In this document: piece after piece, positions 21,601 to 33,327 of the stretch
How positions within the stretch are numbered: the stretch's first letter is position 1
Layout of the letters: each line of letters begins with the position of its first letter
Assembly (NCBI GenBank): GCA_033030425.1
Contig: JAUFSD010000022.1
Location: 1,293,118-1,357,117 of the forward strand
Direction: 5' to 3'
Source of the DNA: Verpa conica
Lineage: Eukaryota; Ascomycota; Pezizomycetes; Pezizales; Morchellaceae
DNA length: 64,000 bases
Made by a program: the position numbers and the translations under genes
Notes under the pieces: model-generated
Told to the model about the DNA's origin: nothing
What the model saw: only the letters and a program-made list of their open reading frames with translations
Databases searched by the model: none

Positions 21601-22900
21601 AAGTTGCTACATATGGTGGAATTCGGCTGTGCGTACGGCAGTAAATGAGCCAACAGAGGACTGGCGTTACCTCCAAGCGCAGTTTAAGGGCTGGATTGCG
21701 AAACATGCGCCCAATAATCCCGGTTTGCAGAAACATGAGAACTTTATGACTATACAGCAAGAAAGGCAGGTCAGCGATCTTACCCGGGAAAGGGGGCATG
21801 ATGATATCCGAACCTTAAAATCAACGGACAACCTTGCGAAGATGTATCTCGAACTAGGGCGTTGGAAAGACGCAGGAGAGGTGGAGGAGAAGTTGCTTAA
21901 GACCTGCAAAGTAGCCCTCGGCGATGACGATTGCTTTTCCCGGAAGGTAGCGAGTGATTTGGCCATGTCGTACAAGCGTCAGGGACGCTGGAGGGAGGTA
22001 TTAGAGCTACAAAAATACCTAGCGGATTATTGCAACAAACTTCTAGGAGAGGAGCACCCCGATAGTCTGGTAGCAGCTCGGAACCTGGCGAGGACGTATA
22101 AATTCATAGGTCGATTGAAAGAGGCAGAGGAGCTGCAGAAGTATGTGATGGATACCTCTCTAAGGGTATTCGGCAAAAGATGCTCCGACAGCCTTATTGC
22201 AATGAGCGACCTTGCAAAGACTTATAAGTCCCGGAAGCGCTGGGAAGAGGCTGAAGCGCTTCAGGTCGAAGTTATGAATATTTCCAACGATACTCTAGGG
22301 AATGATCACCTCGATAGCCTGTCAGCAGTCAACAATCTGGCAGCGATATATGCCTTTGCCGGAAAATTGGAAACGGCAGAGAAGTACCAGAAGACCGTTG
22401 TACAAACTCTCGGTGAAGTTCTGCCTGAGAACCATGATAGAACCCTAAGCGCAATGACCGACCTAGCATTTATTTATCTCCTGCAGAAACGAAGCAAAGC
22501 GACAGAAGAATTGATTGAGCAGGTGCTCACAGCTCGTATACAATCCATGGGACAGGCACACCCTGTCGTGTTTATGATAAGGACAATACTTATTTTTTCC
22601 GTGGCTATGCAAGGGAGACTTCTGAAAGCGGCTTGCCTCAACTTCATGAACAATTTACAGATGCTACCGCTGTTGCCGAACATTGCGCCATTGGAGATAT
22701 TGAAGGAAGTTGTAAGCGGTACACGCCGGGGGGAGTTAAGAATAGGCTCCTTGAAGATACCCATGGTAGATTTCAGCCTTGTGAAGTTTGCTGAGGTTGA
22801 AGGGCTCACTGTTCTCGGCGAGGTCTTGGGTGAATGTATCGTACCGTTATTAAGGGAGTGGGGATCAAAACTAGGCATCTCGTACATCAGGGATATTTAA
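18607..22900 (+). CDS. NLR-like protein: N-module, SERAC1-like hydrolase, NACHT, TPR (1285 aa)
   Basis: Exons are 18607-18947, 19007-19232, 19285-19344, 19534-19806, 19864-20107 and 20187-22900; all introns are GT-AG and phases agree. Residues 1-110 form a beta-alpha-beta module (LTLRISQIP ... FFGLTPL) that I read as RRM-like. Residues 115-370 are a SERAC1/lipase-like alpha/beta hydrolase with the nucleophile elbow SHSLGG (Ser about 201) and LFGVPN. The NACHT-type NTPase follows, with Walker A GPPGIGKT (446-453) and Walker B VIDALDEC (about 550-557). From about residue 930 there are five or six 42-residue TPRs of the kinesin-light-chain type (LGEEHPDSL ... NLARTY). The last hundred residues, with GSLKIPMVDFS, are also found in the copy at 39795. 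In fungi such STAND proteins are cytosolic sensors tied to non-self recognition and cell death, with the N-terminal enzyme as effector; a role here is inference. A truncated GTPase copy lies 0.5 kb behind it. Confidence 0.9.
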
Positions 22901-23390
22901 AGTTATTTGATAAGGGGCTTTCTCTATGTATTAGGCTTGTCATGTTAGTACCTAGTTTTCTCAGGTGCATCACTTATTAGACACCCGGAGTCATCAGCTA
23001 ATATATACCTATTGTGGATTACCAAAAATTCCCCCGGGGAGTAAAAACCTCAGATAACAAGTCATACATAGTATAAGTGTTTGAAATCATCCAATGCCTT
23101 GCAGGTAGCCGTAGACAGTCCCAAACCCTTTTTTATTTTGACAAGTCGGCGCCTCCACCAACTATATAGGCAGAACGACCCCTTCTCTCCCGTGCGAGAG
23201 CTTGAAGATCCGGTCGGGACCTCATCCCTCCAGATCGTGTATCTGGCCTACCTAAGCTGGATATACATTTTTAGAGTCCTCCCTTAATACAATATTTTTA
23301 TTTTTATTGTGATCGCTTAAGAAGTTTGAAGAAACCGAAATGTTCTGCCTCTTGACCCTTGCCTTCCTAGAAGCCCAGGGGATTCATATC
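22901..23390. other. 3' flank of the NLR gene, no gene seen
   Basis: A weak frame at 23081-23287 has no support. The region leads into a segment duplicated at 35906-36437. Confidence 0.5.
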
Positions 23391-23894
23391 AAGACTAAGC
23401 CAGTTGACTTGATATAAGATCAATACTCCCGGTATCGAATCCGGGGAGTGCACTCGGTCGGTAGAGTAGACGGTGGAAGCCGATCAGACGTTAATATCCC
23501 CTAAGTAGTTCTATAGAAAATAGTGAAATCTTGTTCCCTATATAAGACTGGAGCGCTCACTAGGATTGGCAACGGACTTTGCGTATGAAAATAACCAAGA
23601 GAAAACAAGTAATACTGAAGTCCCGAAAAAAGAGAAAAAAGAATATTATAAATTCCAGAAAATCAGATAACTTTAGTAAAGAAAAATAAATATAGATAAG
23701 AATAAAAACAAGAGATCAACTAGGAGCTCATGACTACAAATCTGCTCTAACTACCCATTGTAAAAGAAATCCTACTTTTTAACCTTTATAGCTCCTTTAC
23801 TACTAGAAATGGTTTGTAGATCGTAAACTCCCTTCAGCTTTGCCGGCTTTTCCGGCTCTTCATTCTTTATTAATGATGATACGCCCCAGATCAA
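23391..23894 (-). pseudogene. Truncated copy of the AIG1-like GTPase 3' end plus flank
   Basis: This segment is a diverged copy of 35906-36437, beginning around AAGACTAAGCCAG and ending abruptly in CGCCCCAGATCAA. Its inner part (about 23778-23894) is the complement of the last 40 or so codons of the GTPase gene at 36313-37697, with the same stop region but an 8 nt insertion (TCTTTATT) that breaks the frame. The outer part is the matching 3' flank. Copy 2 has an extra 45 bp with an (ATTC)n run that is missing here. The break at 23894/23895 falls just before unrelated GC-rich transposon-like DNA, so the 5' part of this GTPase copy was lost by deletion or displaced by insertion. Confidence 0.88.
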
Positions 23895-24098
23895 GTTAGG
23901 GTTACTTGCAGTACCAGAGACTAGTGTTCGTCTTGGGGCGATTCGGGGCGGTTCCTAGGCTAATGGACCCGCCCCGGCCCGGGTTCGGAGCCTGATTTTC
24001 GGTGAAGGAACCGCCCCAATGGGGGGATAACTGGTGGGGCCCCGTTGGAGCCACTACAGTTAATTAGGTTAAATTTCGGTTAATGGGGGATTTTTAAA
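23895..24098. other. GC-rich transposon-like remnant
   Basis: GGGGCGATTCGGGGCGGTT at about 23936 and a near copy GGGGCGGTTCGGGGCGGTT at about 24535 lie in direct orientation on the two sides of the 401 bp MITE, in DNA much richer in G+C than the surroundings. This resembles subterminal repeats of an older element (possibly hAT-like) into which the MULEs inserted. No ORF is visible. Confidence 0.35.
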
Positions 24099-24499
24099 GG
24101 GTAAACGTTCAGAATACCATGTTTTAAATGAGTTTGTATGCCGTATACCATCTTCCCTATGCACTAACTCACCAGTGTTGGTACCACCCACCCACTACAA
24201 TCACAAATTCACTATGCTTTAGGAGCACCCATATATTTTGTGATTAGCTTTCCATCTACTGGTATTTTAGAGAAACTAAGACTAATATTTTCGAGTTTCC
24301 CTTATATTTTTACCAGCCCAGTGTGTAAATCTATAGCTGAAAATTCAAAGGGCTAAAGGGGTGACAGTGCCTGCTCTGTTGTGGTTGTGTCTTAAACAGA
24401 GGTTTCTGGCCATTTTGGGGGCAGGCACAGACTTAGCACAGACAACATGGTATACTGCATACAAACCTATTAAAAACATGGTATTCTGAACGTTTTCCC
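24099..24499. mobile_element. Non-autonomous MULE (MITE), 401 bp, 9 bp target duplication
   Basis: It starts GGGTAAACGTTCAGAATACC and ends with the near complement TGGTATTCTGAACGTTTTCCC. ATTTTTAAA precedes it (24090-24098) and follows it (24500-24508), a perfect 9 bp duplication as expected for Mutator-like elements. The terminal sequence is shared with the autonomous element at 24681-27898, so it was probably mobilised by that family. There is no coding capacity. Confidence 0.92.
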
Positions 24500-24680
24500 A
24501 TTTTTAAATGGCAAACCCGACCCGGCCGGGGAATGGGGCGGTTCGGGGCGGTTTCTTGGCACGGTTCCCCGAAGAGTTTGGGGGACCGAATCCCCCATGA
24601 CGGACACCACCAGAGACAACCTACGTCCTTATCCGGCGCTAAACCGCAAAAGTTAATCGCCGACGTGGTGAGAAATTAAA
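24500..24680. other. Spacer between two MULE insertions
   Basis: Continuation of the GC-rich remnant (GGGGCGGTTCGGGGCGG) and then the 9 bp target GAAATTAAA at 24672-24680. No gene. Confidence 0.5.
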
Positions 24681-25034
24681 GGGAAAACGTTCAGTATACC
24701 ATGTTCCTAGTGAGTATGTATGCCGGGTACCACAACATCAGTGCACAACCTTCATGTCAGTGCAACCCCCTCACCAACACAACCCCTCATCAGCACAACC
24801 CCCACCAGCGCACCAGCACAACCCCCCCATCAATACTTCCATCTGTTTTATATCTGAGTTGATACAAATTGCTAAGACCTTCCTTTCTAGTCACTACTAC
24901 CAGTAAAACTAACAAATATTGACAGATTTAAATCTACCGCTTTTTGTGCCAAGCCTTTAACGCTACACTGCCGAGTTTTCATCTTAAAGCTGTTATAGAT
25001 ATGTTAGATCTAGTTTTGAGTGCCCAGACTGTTT

Positions 25035-25570
25035 TGTATATCAGTTATAAGTCTGTTTGACACAGTTTTCAATGCTGAAGTTTATTATTTATCAATTATA
25101 GGACTGTTAGACACAGTTTACGATGCCGAGGCCCATTCTTTAACAGTTATAGACCTGTTAGACTCAGTTTTTGATGCCAAAATCAGTTCTTTATCAGTTA
25201 TAAGCCTGTTGGACACAGTTTTCAACGCCGAGCTACCGTTTGCTACCAGTTATAAGCCTGTTGGATGCCGTTTTTGACGCCAAAATCGGTTCTTTATCAG
25301 TTATAGGCCTATTGGACCCAGGTTTCAACGCCGAGCTACCGTTTGCTACCAGTTATAGGCCTGTTAGACGCAGTTTTTAACGCCGAGCTACCATTTACTA
25401 CCAGTTATACACCTGTTGAATGCAGTTTTCAACGCCGAGACCAGTCATTTAGCAGTTATAAGCCTGTTGAAAGCAGTTTTCAATGCCGAGCCATCATTTC
25501 CTACCAGTTATAAGCTTGTTAGACGCAGTTTTCAACGCCGAGCCTCCACCTTTCAGCAGTTATGATTCTG
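25035..25570 (+). repeat. Subterminal tandem array in the MULE, about 10 copies of 52-57 bp
   Basis: The unit reads CAGTTATAAGCCTGTTRGAC, then ACAGTTTTCAACGCCGAG and a variable CTACCGTTTGCTAC tail. The array is within the element, upstream of the transposase. The frame 25020-25277 is open only because the first units share a length divisible by three; I do not call it a gene. Subterminal repeats of this kind often bind transposase. Confidence 0.88.
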
Positions 25571-25912
25571 TTGAATACATGTTTGAATTAAAATTACTTA
25601 TAGACAATATCAGCTACTTAGGACTCACGGTGCTTGGTTTCTCTGGATACTACCGGTAATTAAAGATGACGTGATATGGATCAAAGTACTATTGAGGATT
25701 TGGGAAAACAATAACAAGCTTTGCTGAAAGAAGAGAAGAAAAGAAGAAGTTGCGAGAAGAATTGAGCTTGAATGAATACTATATAACATATGAGTTTACA
25801 AGTTTACTTACAGCATGTTTTCTAGTATTTCTATAGGTTTCTCCGCTACTACCATCAAATCTAGTTCCTTCTACCATATTCCACTTTACCCCTTCACGGT
25901 CTATCACTCATA

Positions 25913-27763
25913 ATGCCTTCTACTCCACTTCAAATTGGACAACTCTTTTCGCAATTCACAGATCTCAAAAACACTATTCAAGATTGAGCTGTTACCGATA
26001 AATTTCAGTACCGAGTCCAATGTAAAGATACTTTTCGAGCCGATTACCGATGCAAAACAAATACAAGCAAAGAAAGAGATGGATGTGAATGGCGAGTGTA
26101 TGCTGCGCGTACTAAAAATGGTGATATTAAAGTTGGGAAACTCATTAGCGAGCATACTTGCTTAGGCACTGCTCCAACTTCTCGACCTATTTGCAATCAT
26201 CAAACCTGGCTTCACCGGCACATACCTGAACATCTTGTTGTCACTAAAAAAACTACTCCTCGTGAAATCCAACAAACTATACAGTTTCACTATAACGCTA
26301 CCGTCAGTTACCAAGCCGCCCATGAAGCTTACACTACTCTCGCAAATGACAATATCGCATACGAAAAAAACAGTTACCGCCAACTTCCTAACTATATTTC
26401 CCGACTCCGCCAACACAATCCTGACGCTTATACCAACCTAGAGCTCCTACCTCATACCGATACCGATAATACTCCAATACAACAGTTCCACCGTGTATTT
26501 ATATCACCAGCTCCTGCTCGCAAATCTTTTCAGCACTGCAGAAAATTTATTGCTGTGGATGGTACATTTTGTAAGGCTCGATTTGTACAAGTACTTCTTT
26601 TAGCTGTTACAATTGATGCAAATAGTCATATTGTACTGCTAGCTTGGGTGGTAGTTGAAGGAGAAAATAAAGAGTCATGGAGTTACTTTATGTATCATTT
26701 AAGAAATGCTATACCGGAGGTGACTGAAGGCTGTACAGTTATTAGCGACCGTGAAAAAGGCTTGTTACTCGCAACAGATATACTCGGCCCTAAAACCACT
26801 CAAGCACACTGTACTTTTCACTTACGGGAGAACTTCAAACGATTTGGAAAAGACATTACTGACCGGTATTTTTCTAAAATTGCAAACGCCAAATCACCAG
26901 CGGAATACAACAATCAAATGCTTCTCTTGCGAGCAGAAAAACCAGCAGCAGCGGAATATTTAGAAGGTATCGATAAGCGATTGTGGGTAGCAGCGTTTTT
27001 TCCTGGCAATCGATATGGACACACAACTTCCAATATTGCGGAATCCCTTAATAAAACGCTCAACGAAATTCGATCTCTACCTATTCTCGATCTTTTAAAC
27101 GAAATTTGGCACTCTCATATGCAACTACGATATCAGCGGTACCAAGAGTCAATTAAGCCGAAGCATCAATCTTTCACTCCGTTTTGTACAACAATTGCGC
27201 AAACTAGTAGTATTTGGGCTTCTAGTAATACTGTTCGAATGGCAAATCATATGTATGGGGAAGTACAACAACGTAATGATCTAGACAGTGGAAGAGATCG
27301 TGTATTTTTGGTAAATTGTAAGTATTTCTATTTTATTTAATGTATTAATTTAACTAACATATTAGTGAATACCAAAACATGTAGTTGTTTACGATTTCAA
27401 GAGAATGGAATACCGTGTTCACATGCATGGGCATGTATTATAGCACTAGGTAATGCTCCAATTACATATTTTCCTTCTATTTTATCTATTGAAACGTGGA
27501 AAAATACATATATGCATAATTGGAATCCTGTAAACACCGAAAATTTGTTATTAGGTGATTGCTATCCACCGGTACAGCGTCGGTTGCCTGGGAGGCCTAA
27601 AGTAAAACGTGCAAAAAAAGGAGATCGTGGACTAGCAGCTCTCATGTATGCACGCCAAGCCAATGGAGAAGAAATTGTGGATCGGGTACAGCGTTGTGGA
27701 AATTGTAAACAGTCATCTCACCATAATCGGAGAACCTGCACAGGCACAGCTGAATTTAGTTAG
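25913..27763 (+). pseudogene. MULE transposase, 600 aa with a premature stop at codon 25
   Basis: Two exons, 25913-27317 and 27366-27763, join across a 48 nt GT-AG intron. Read from the ATG at 25913 the frame is interrupted once, by TGA at 25985-25987, where the surrounding text suggests a lost Trp. It then stays open to the end. Domains in order: an N-terminal DNA-binding-like Cys region (YRVQC ... YRCK ... CEWRV ... EHTC), the MULE DDE transposase core with Asp in AVDGTF (about 216), Asp in ISDRE (about 279) and Glu in NIAES (about 377), a SWIM zinc finger C-x-C ... C-x-H (TCSCLRF ... GIPCSHAW), and a terminal CCHC-like knuckle (CGNCKQSSHHNRRTC). If translation cannot start downstream of the TGA, the element is inactive. 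A start inside the exon would lose much of the N-terminal region. Confidence 0.88.
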
Positions 27764-27907
27764 GTAAATTTTTTTTTTTAGAAGCTGTATTATAATGTAT
27801 GTTGGATGTCATAGCGCACTTGTAAAATGAATGGGCACTGATATTGTGGTAGCCGGCATACAAACACATGAGAAACATGGTATTCTGAACGTTTACCCGA
27901 AATTAAA

Positions 27908-28567
27908 AGAATTTATGCAGGGACCCGCAGAGCCTCGGTCGACTGGTGAACATGACATCACTGAACGAGATCATTATTGGTCCGGAGAACAGAAATGCGG
28001 TCTGGTTTCACACTCCCGAGGTGCTTCGGAGAAGGCTCTTACTGAGGGGCTGTCGCGCGGGAGTTGTAAAAAGTGCTGTATCCCATAGCCCGGTGAAATA
28101 TGCTGCCCCCCCCCCAAGTGCTCAACGTATAGTGGCCTATGAAAAAGAGTAGAAGCTTCACCAGATTATGGCATAGGCAAGATAAGGCGAGGTAAACGCA
28201 TATTGCCCTACTGGTTCGTATATCTTACGTATTTAGGATCAGTCACCCAGGCTGCAGGTTTTGACAGGTCACATTAGTTATCATGGAGGGGCTATTCTGC
28301 CAACAAACGTCACAATGTCCGTTTAATTTAAATACTGCTAGGCAATTCCACTTGGCTGAGGGTTGGTTCTTGTGATTGGCGCTTATATACCCGGAGATGC
28401 GTCTCTAGCCTATTTATATGTTTACCTTTAAAAATTCTGTTTGCCAATGGGTGTATCCTCCCCTCCCCCTCGCACTCCTAGATAGACTCTATAATACACT
28501 GTACCCCAGCTTAACAGATTAAATTCTCAACCCTATCCAATTCTCTGGTTCTGTCTTCGGAGAAAAC
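27908..28567. other. Intergenic between the MULE and the next NLR
   Basis: An ORF at 27831-28088 overlaps the MULE terminus and is not credible. The rest is the 5' region of the NLR gene at 28568, with a pyrimidine-rich stretch at 28440-28470. Confidence 0.5.
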
Positions 28568-31500
28568 ATGGCCCGGCTTACGGATTTCCCAGCAGAGATG
28601 CCGAAAATTCAAAACTATTCTACACAAGTACTAACTCTTGTTGTTATATCCCTCATATCAGTAATGATGTTTCGGTGGAGATTCAATAGAAGTAAAAAAG
28701 TGAGGTCAGCCATACTCACTATACGAATATCGCATATCCCCGAAGCCATCAATAGTGGACAGCTCCTCGATATCTTGGAATCTCTAGCCAGCAAGTGCGA
28801 GTTGGAGCCAAAGAAACCGGGCAAGAACATTATATTGTGGTCCTTTACCCCATCTGCAATGTCTGCTGATAGGGAAAGGGAATGCGTTTCGACTGTTACA
28901 TTCCTCGATACTCCACCGATGCTTCGTGCTAGTGGGCAAATAGATCTCAAAGGGGTAGATGTATCATTCTCCGTTACTGTCGATTCTGACTTTTTTGGTC
29001 TCACTCCACTGAGCAACCCGAGGAAGGGGATTACGGTTGAGTATGGTGTACGTTTTCATTAACACGGGGTATTTGTAAACTTACTCAATATAGTATCATT
29101 GCCGTGACTGGTCTTGCTGGGCATGCTTTCGGTTCTTGGAAGTCACGTAATGCGCCCACAATGTGGCTACGTGATTTCCTACCAGAACATGTGCCAACGG
29201 CTCGGATTCTGACATATGGCTATGATTCGGCGCTGCTTGGTAGCGAGTCAAAAGCCTCCATTCACGACTTTTCGAAAACCTTTCTTCAAGCATTGAAGAC
29301 TGCAAGGGCCCACGAGGATGTAAGGTTTACCGATAGAGGATCCGTCAAAGCATAACTGATATATTTTTAGGAGAAATACCGGCCAATTATATTCATTGGC
29401 CATAGCTTGGGGGGACTTGTCATCAAGCAAGTATGTATACTATCGGTTTCTATAAAATCTAAGATCAGCTAATAACCAGTTCATACAGGCACTCGCTAGG
29501 GCTGCTCAAGGTAGCGAGAAAGACAAGCAAATTTTCATTTCATGCTACGGCATTTTTTTCTTTGGTGTACCGAACCGGGGGCTCGATATCAACGCCTTGA
29601 AATCGATGGTGAAAGGCCAGCAAAATTCAAGACTAGTCAAAGATCTAGACCCTTCGTCTCACTCACTCCGCATTCTTCATGAAATGTTCTCCGATAACTT
29701 TACCTTCAAAGACTCACCAATCGTCTCGATCTTTGAGACAAAAGTCACGAGGACCGTCGTGGTAAGCACTCTAAAGAAATCTGGATTGTATAAGTTAATC
29801 TAAGTCAACTGATCCTCTGATTTGTCCTCCAGGAAACAAGGAAAGGAGTTTGGGAAAGAGTTGGTCCAACAGTTTTAATGGTACCGGAGTCTTCGGCAAC
29901 ATACTCAGGGCCCACGGAAAAATCATATGACCAATTCTCCATAGACGCCAACCACTCGGATATCGTGAAATTCAATAATCGCGTTAGCCCAGACTACCTG
30001 AACGTTCGACAAAAGATTATTGATTTCGTGAATGAGGCGCCGGTGGTTATTGAGAGACGAATTACAACCCTAGGACATAGTTCGTAAAGCTCAATTCTTA
30101 GCTATATGTGCATAGACTGAATCTAAGAAGGTACTCTTGAGCGTAGGACAAACATCCCTGACCGTGCAAAGCTCTGTGATCGGATAAAGGAGTTGCTCAC
30201 TCCTATCGATTTTGAGATCGATATCACGTATCGATCCTGGAACCGATGCAAAGGGACGGGTGACTGGCTGCTATCTGACGAAGATTTTCGATCTTGGAAA
30301 GACATGTCAATTTCCGAAACCTTGTGGCTGCATGGCAACCCTGGTTGTGGAAAGTCATACCTAATGTCAAGAGCCCTAGAGCATATTGAGGAGCAATATC
30401 ACGAGACAGAAGTCATAGTTGTGCATTTCTTTTGCGACAATAAGACTCACAATACGGAAAAGCGAAAATTGTCCTCTTTACTGAAAACACTACTCTCACA
30501 AGTACTTACTAGGGTTGCGACATCCCATCCGGCTGAGTTAGAGGGATGCTTTCATCAGCTTGCAAAGTTCGCGCCCGAGACCGAAATGATACCATGGCTC
30601 TTCCAAGACACCCTCAAAAGGATCGGCAAATACATTCCGAAGATCTTCATAGTATTAGACGCACTGGATGAATGTGACGATGTACACAATCTCCTTATTT
30701 TGTTGAAAGACCTCGGTGGCACCGGGACTACTACCTTCCATATCATCATCTCAAGCCGTGAGTCAATTCGGGCCTCACTATTCCGTATTAACGAGGGAAA
30801 TGTTCGTGGCATACGGGTGTCTCAGGACCGGGTCAAACATGATGTAGACACCTTTATCAGAAACAAGGTACGGCTGCTCGATATCCGCGGCCTTGGGAGT
30901 GAGGAAGAAGCAGTCAGTAGACTGATCGGTGGATGTGATTCTTTATTCTTGCTTGCTCATTTCCGAGTGGAATCCTTGAGGCGAGGGGGGTTTCATACTC
31001 AGCAAGATCTCGATGAAGCCCTATTCACTCTACCAGAAGATTTGAGAGCGTATTATGACAAGGCATTGGGTAGTATAAAAGACTTGCCAGACGAAAAAAT
31101 CGCCCTGATAAGGAGAATCTTCTTGTGGATAACCTACGCTAAGCGCCGGCTGAGTTTCACGGAACTAGCTGAGGCTGTTTCCAACACTCATGGCTCCCGT
31201 CAGCAACTAACTCAACGGGGCCTTGACGATCTTTGTGGAGGTTTGCTGGTATTCAAATTCCGGCATGACCCTGATCACTCCGGCCCACTTGTCGAACTAG
31301 TACATAGCACCGTGAAAGACTATATCTTTGACTTCGTATGGACTACTACGAGTCCTTCGGTGTGTTTAAGAGATCAAAACGAGTGCAATTCGGAGATCGC
31401 TATGTCAGCCATCGCGTACATGAGTCGCCCCGATATCCACAACGGAGATAAGCACCCACTTCTAGACTACTTTTACAAGTTCTGGATACTTCATCTCATT

Positions 31501-33327
31501 GATACTAGCAGCCCTAAAGAAAAACTCCTGGCTGACTTACCTCAGTTTCTCGCTTCGAGAAACTCTTCATTATGGTGGAACTCACCTCTATCAGCAACAT
31601 TGAACGGGAAAATAAGCGGCCGTCGCTACCTTCACTCACGGTTTCATGGCTGGATCACGAATACCGCTCGGGGACCTGAGCTATACCAGCACGCAGATTT
31701 TATAATAACCCAACTGGAGAAACAAGTAACTTACCGCACCGAGAAGCAGGGTGAGATGCATGTCACAGCTATAGATTCGATCTTCAATCTTGCATCGATG
31801 TACTCGGACCAAGGCAGGTTCCAGGACGCAGAGACCCTACAATTACAAGTGGTGGCAGCTCGCAAATCCATCCTTGGCGAGAGTCACATTGATACCCTGA
31901 AGGCAATAAGCAATCTCGCGGCGACATACGGTAACCAGGCACGATGGAAGGAGTCGGAGGATCTATTGTTACATGTGATAGCCACATTCAAAAAAATATC
32001 GGGTGAGGACCACCCCGACATTACGACAGCCATGGGAAGCCTAGTGACTACCTACAAGGGACAAGGGAGACTTTTGGAGGCGGAAAAGTTGGCTGTTCAG
32101 GCGGTGGACATTTGCAAAAGAGTCTTGGGAGAAGATAGCCCCGACACTCTTGCTGCGATGAGTAACTTAGCAGCTACGTATGGGCAACTAGGGGAGCTGA
32201 GGAAGGCAGAAGATATAGGGGTAGTGGTTATGGATACCTGTAAAAGGGCTTTGGGCGAAGACCACCCCGATACGCTGGCAGCAACAAGCAATCTAGCGAT
32301 GACATACGGCAACGAGAGACGATGGAAGGAGGCTGAAGACCTACTAGTTCATATGTTGGCATCATCTAAAAGGGTTCTGGGCGAGGGTCACCCCGATACT
32401 TTGGCAGTTATGGCAAACCTCGTAATAACATACCGCCGCCAGAGAGAATGGAAAGCAGAGCAAGAGACATATTTGAACATGCAAATTGTTGCAATCAACA
32501 AAAAGACTTTCGGCGAGGACCATCCGGGTTCCCTAGTTGCAATGATCGATCTAGCAATGACCTATGAACATCTAGTACAGATCGATAAGCTTGATAGCCT
32601 ACAGCTGGAGATACTAGCCTCATTCACCAGAGTCGCGGTTAGGGGGTATACACAAACGTTTACAGAAATTGCCAATCTCTTCTCGTCATTCAGCTACCGG
32701 TATCATGTCACACGACCGTGGCAAATAGATTGGGAAGAGAGGGTTGTACAAATGAACACCATTACTTTTGGCGAGGACCACCCTAATACCCTTACGGCAA
32801 CCTTTAGGCTGGCGCAGACATACTGGGACTGTAGAAGGGAGAAAGAGGCAGAGGACTTAAGATTTCTAGTGATGAATACAAGTAAAAAGGTGCTAGGAGA
32901 AAACCACCCCTTCACTCTACAGACAATGACTACCCTATCAACACAGTGGAGCCATGTCCGCCCAGGTCTACACCTCCTTATGACTCAAGCGATGGAGATC
33001 AAAGAACGAGATCCCCGAACCCTAAAGGAAATTGCTCAATTAGCAACAACACACTGGAACGAGGGACGATCGAAAGAAGCGGAGTACTTAGTTGCCGAAA
33101 TTCTCGCCCTTGCCGGTATAGGTATAGGAGGGAATTTCTTTGGATTAATGGAAGCGATATGTCTCCTCGCCCCAACACCCCACAGTCGGAACCAGATACA
33201 GTGGAAGCACATAGAGATCCTAAGGGAGGCTATTCTCAATGCGAACCCAATGCCTAATGGTAGTGCTATTCACGAAATGGCTAGTCAATTATTGATATAC
33301 AGGAACCAGGATAACTTATACCGGTAA
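28568..33327 (+). CDS. NLR-like protein with N-terminal membrane segment: hydrolase, NACHT, TPR (about 1491 aa)
   Basis: Exons are 28568-29040, 29094-29319, 29371-29430, 29489-29761, 29833-30079 and about 30131-33327. The last acceptor could instead be at 30127, adding one codon. Exons 2-4 have exactly the lengths of the paralogues (226, 60, 273 nt). The protein differs from them at the start: about 44 extra residues include a hydrophobic helix (VLTLVVISLISVMMF, about 22-36) followed by Arg/Lys, a likely membrane anchor. Then come the RRM-like module (LTIRISHIP), the SERAC1-like hydrolase with GHSLGG (Ser about 245), the NACHT domain with GNPGCGKS and VLDALDEC, and the longest TPR array of the cluster, about nine 42-residue repeats (LGEDHPDTLAA ... 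NLA.TYG). It lacks the GSLKIP-type C-terminal tail of the other two copies. A decayed tandem relative follows at 34241. The role in non-self recognition is inferred from family. Confidence 0.9.

Larger units (their letters stand above)
24681..27898 (+). mobile_element. Mutator-like element (MULE), 3218 bp, 9 bp target duplication
   Basis: The left terminus GGGAAAACGTTCAGTATACC and the right terminus (complement of GGTATTCTGAACGTTTACCC) are inverted, and the similarity runs inward over about 50 bp (GTATGCCGGGTACCAC against GTGGTAGCCGGCATAC). GAAATTAAA is duplicated exactly at 24672-24680 and 27899-27907. Inside are a 52-57 bp subterminal tandem array and one transposase gene. Both the perfect target duplication and the largely intact reading frame point to recent insertion. 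Confidence 0.95.

Noticed and set aside
23420..23475. tRNA-like T-arm text (GGTATCGAATCCGGGGAG)
   Set aside because: No acceptor stem, D arm or anticodon arm can be folded around it, and the duplicate copy at about 35940 does not conserve it.
25020..25277. 85-codon repetitive frame
   Set aside because: It is a by-product of the MULE subterminal tandem array; later units shift the frame.
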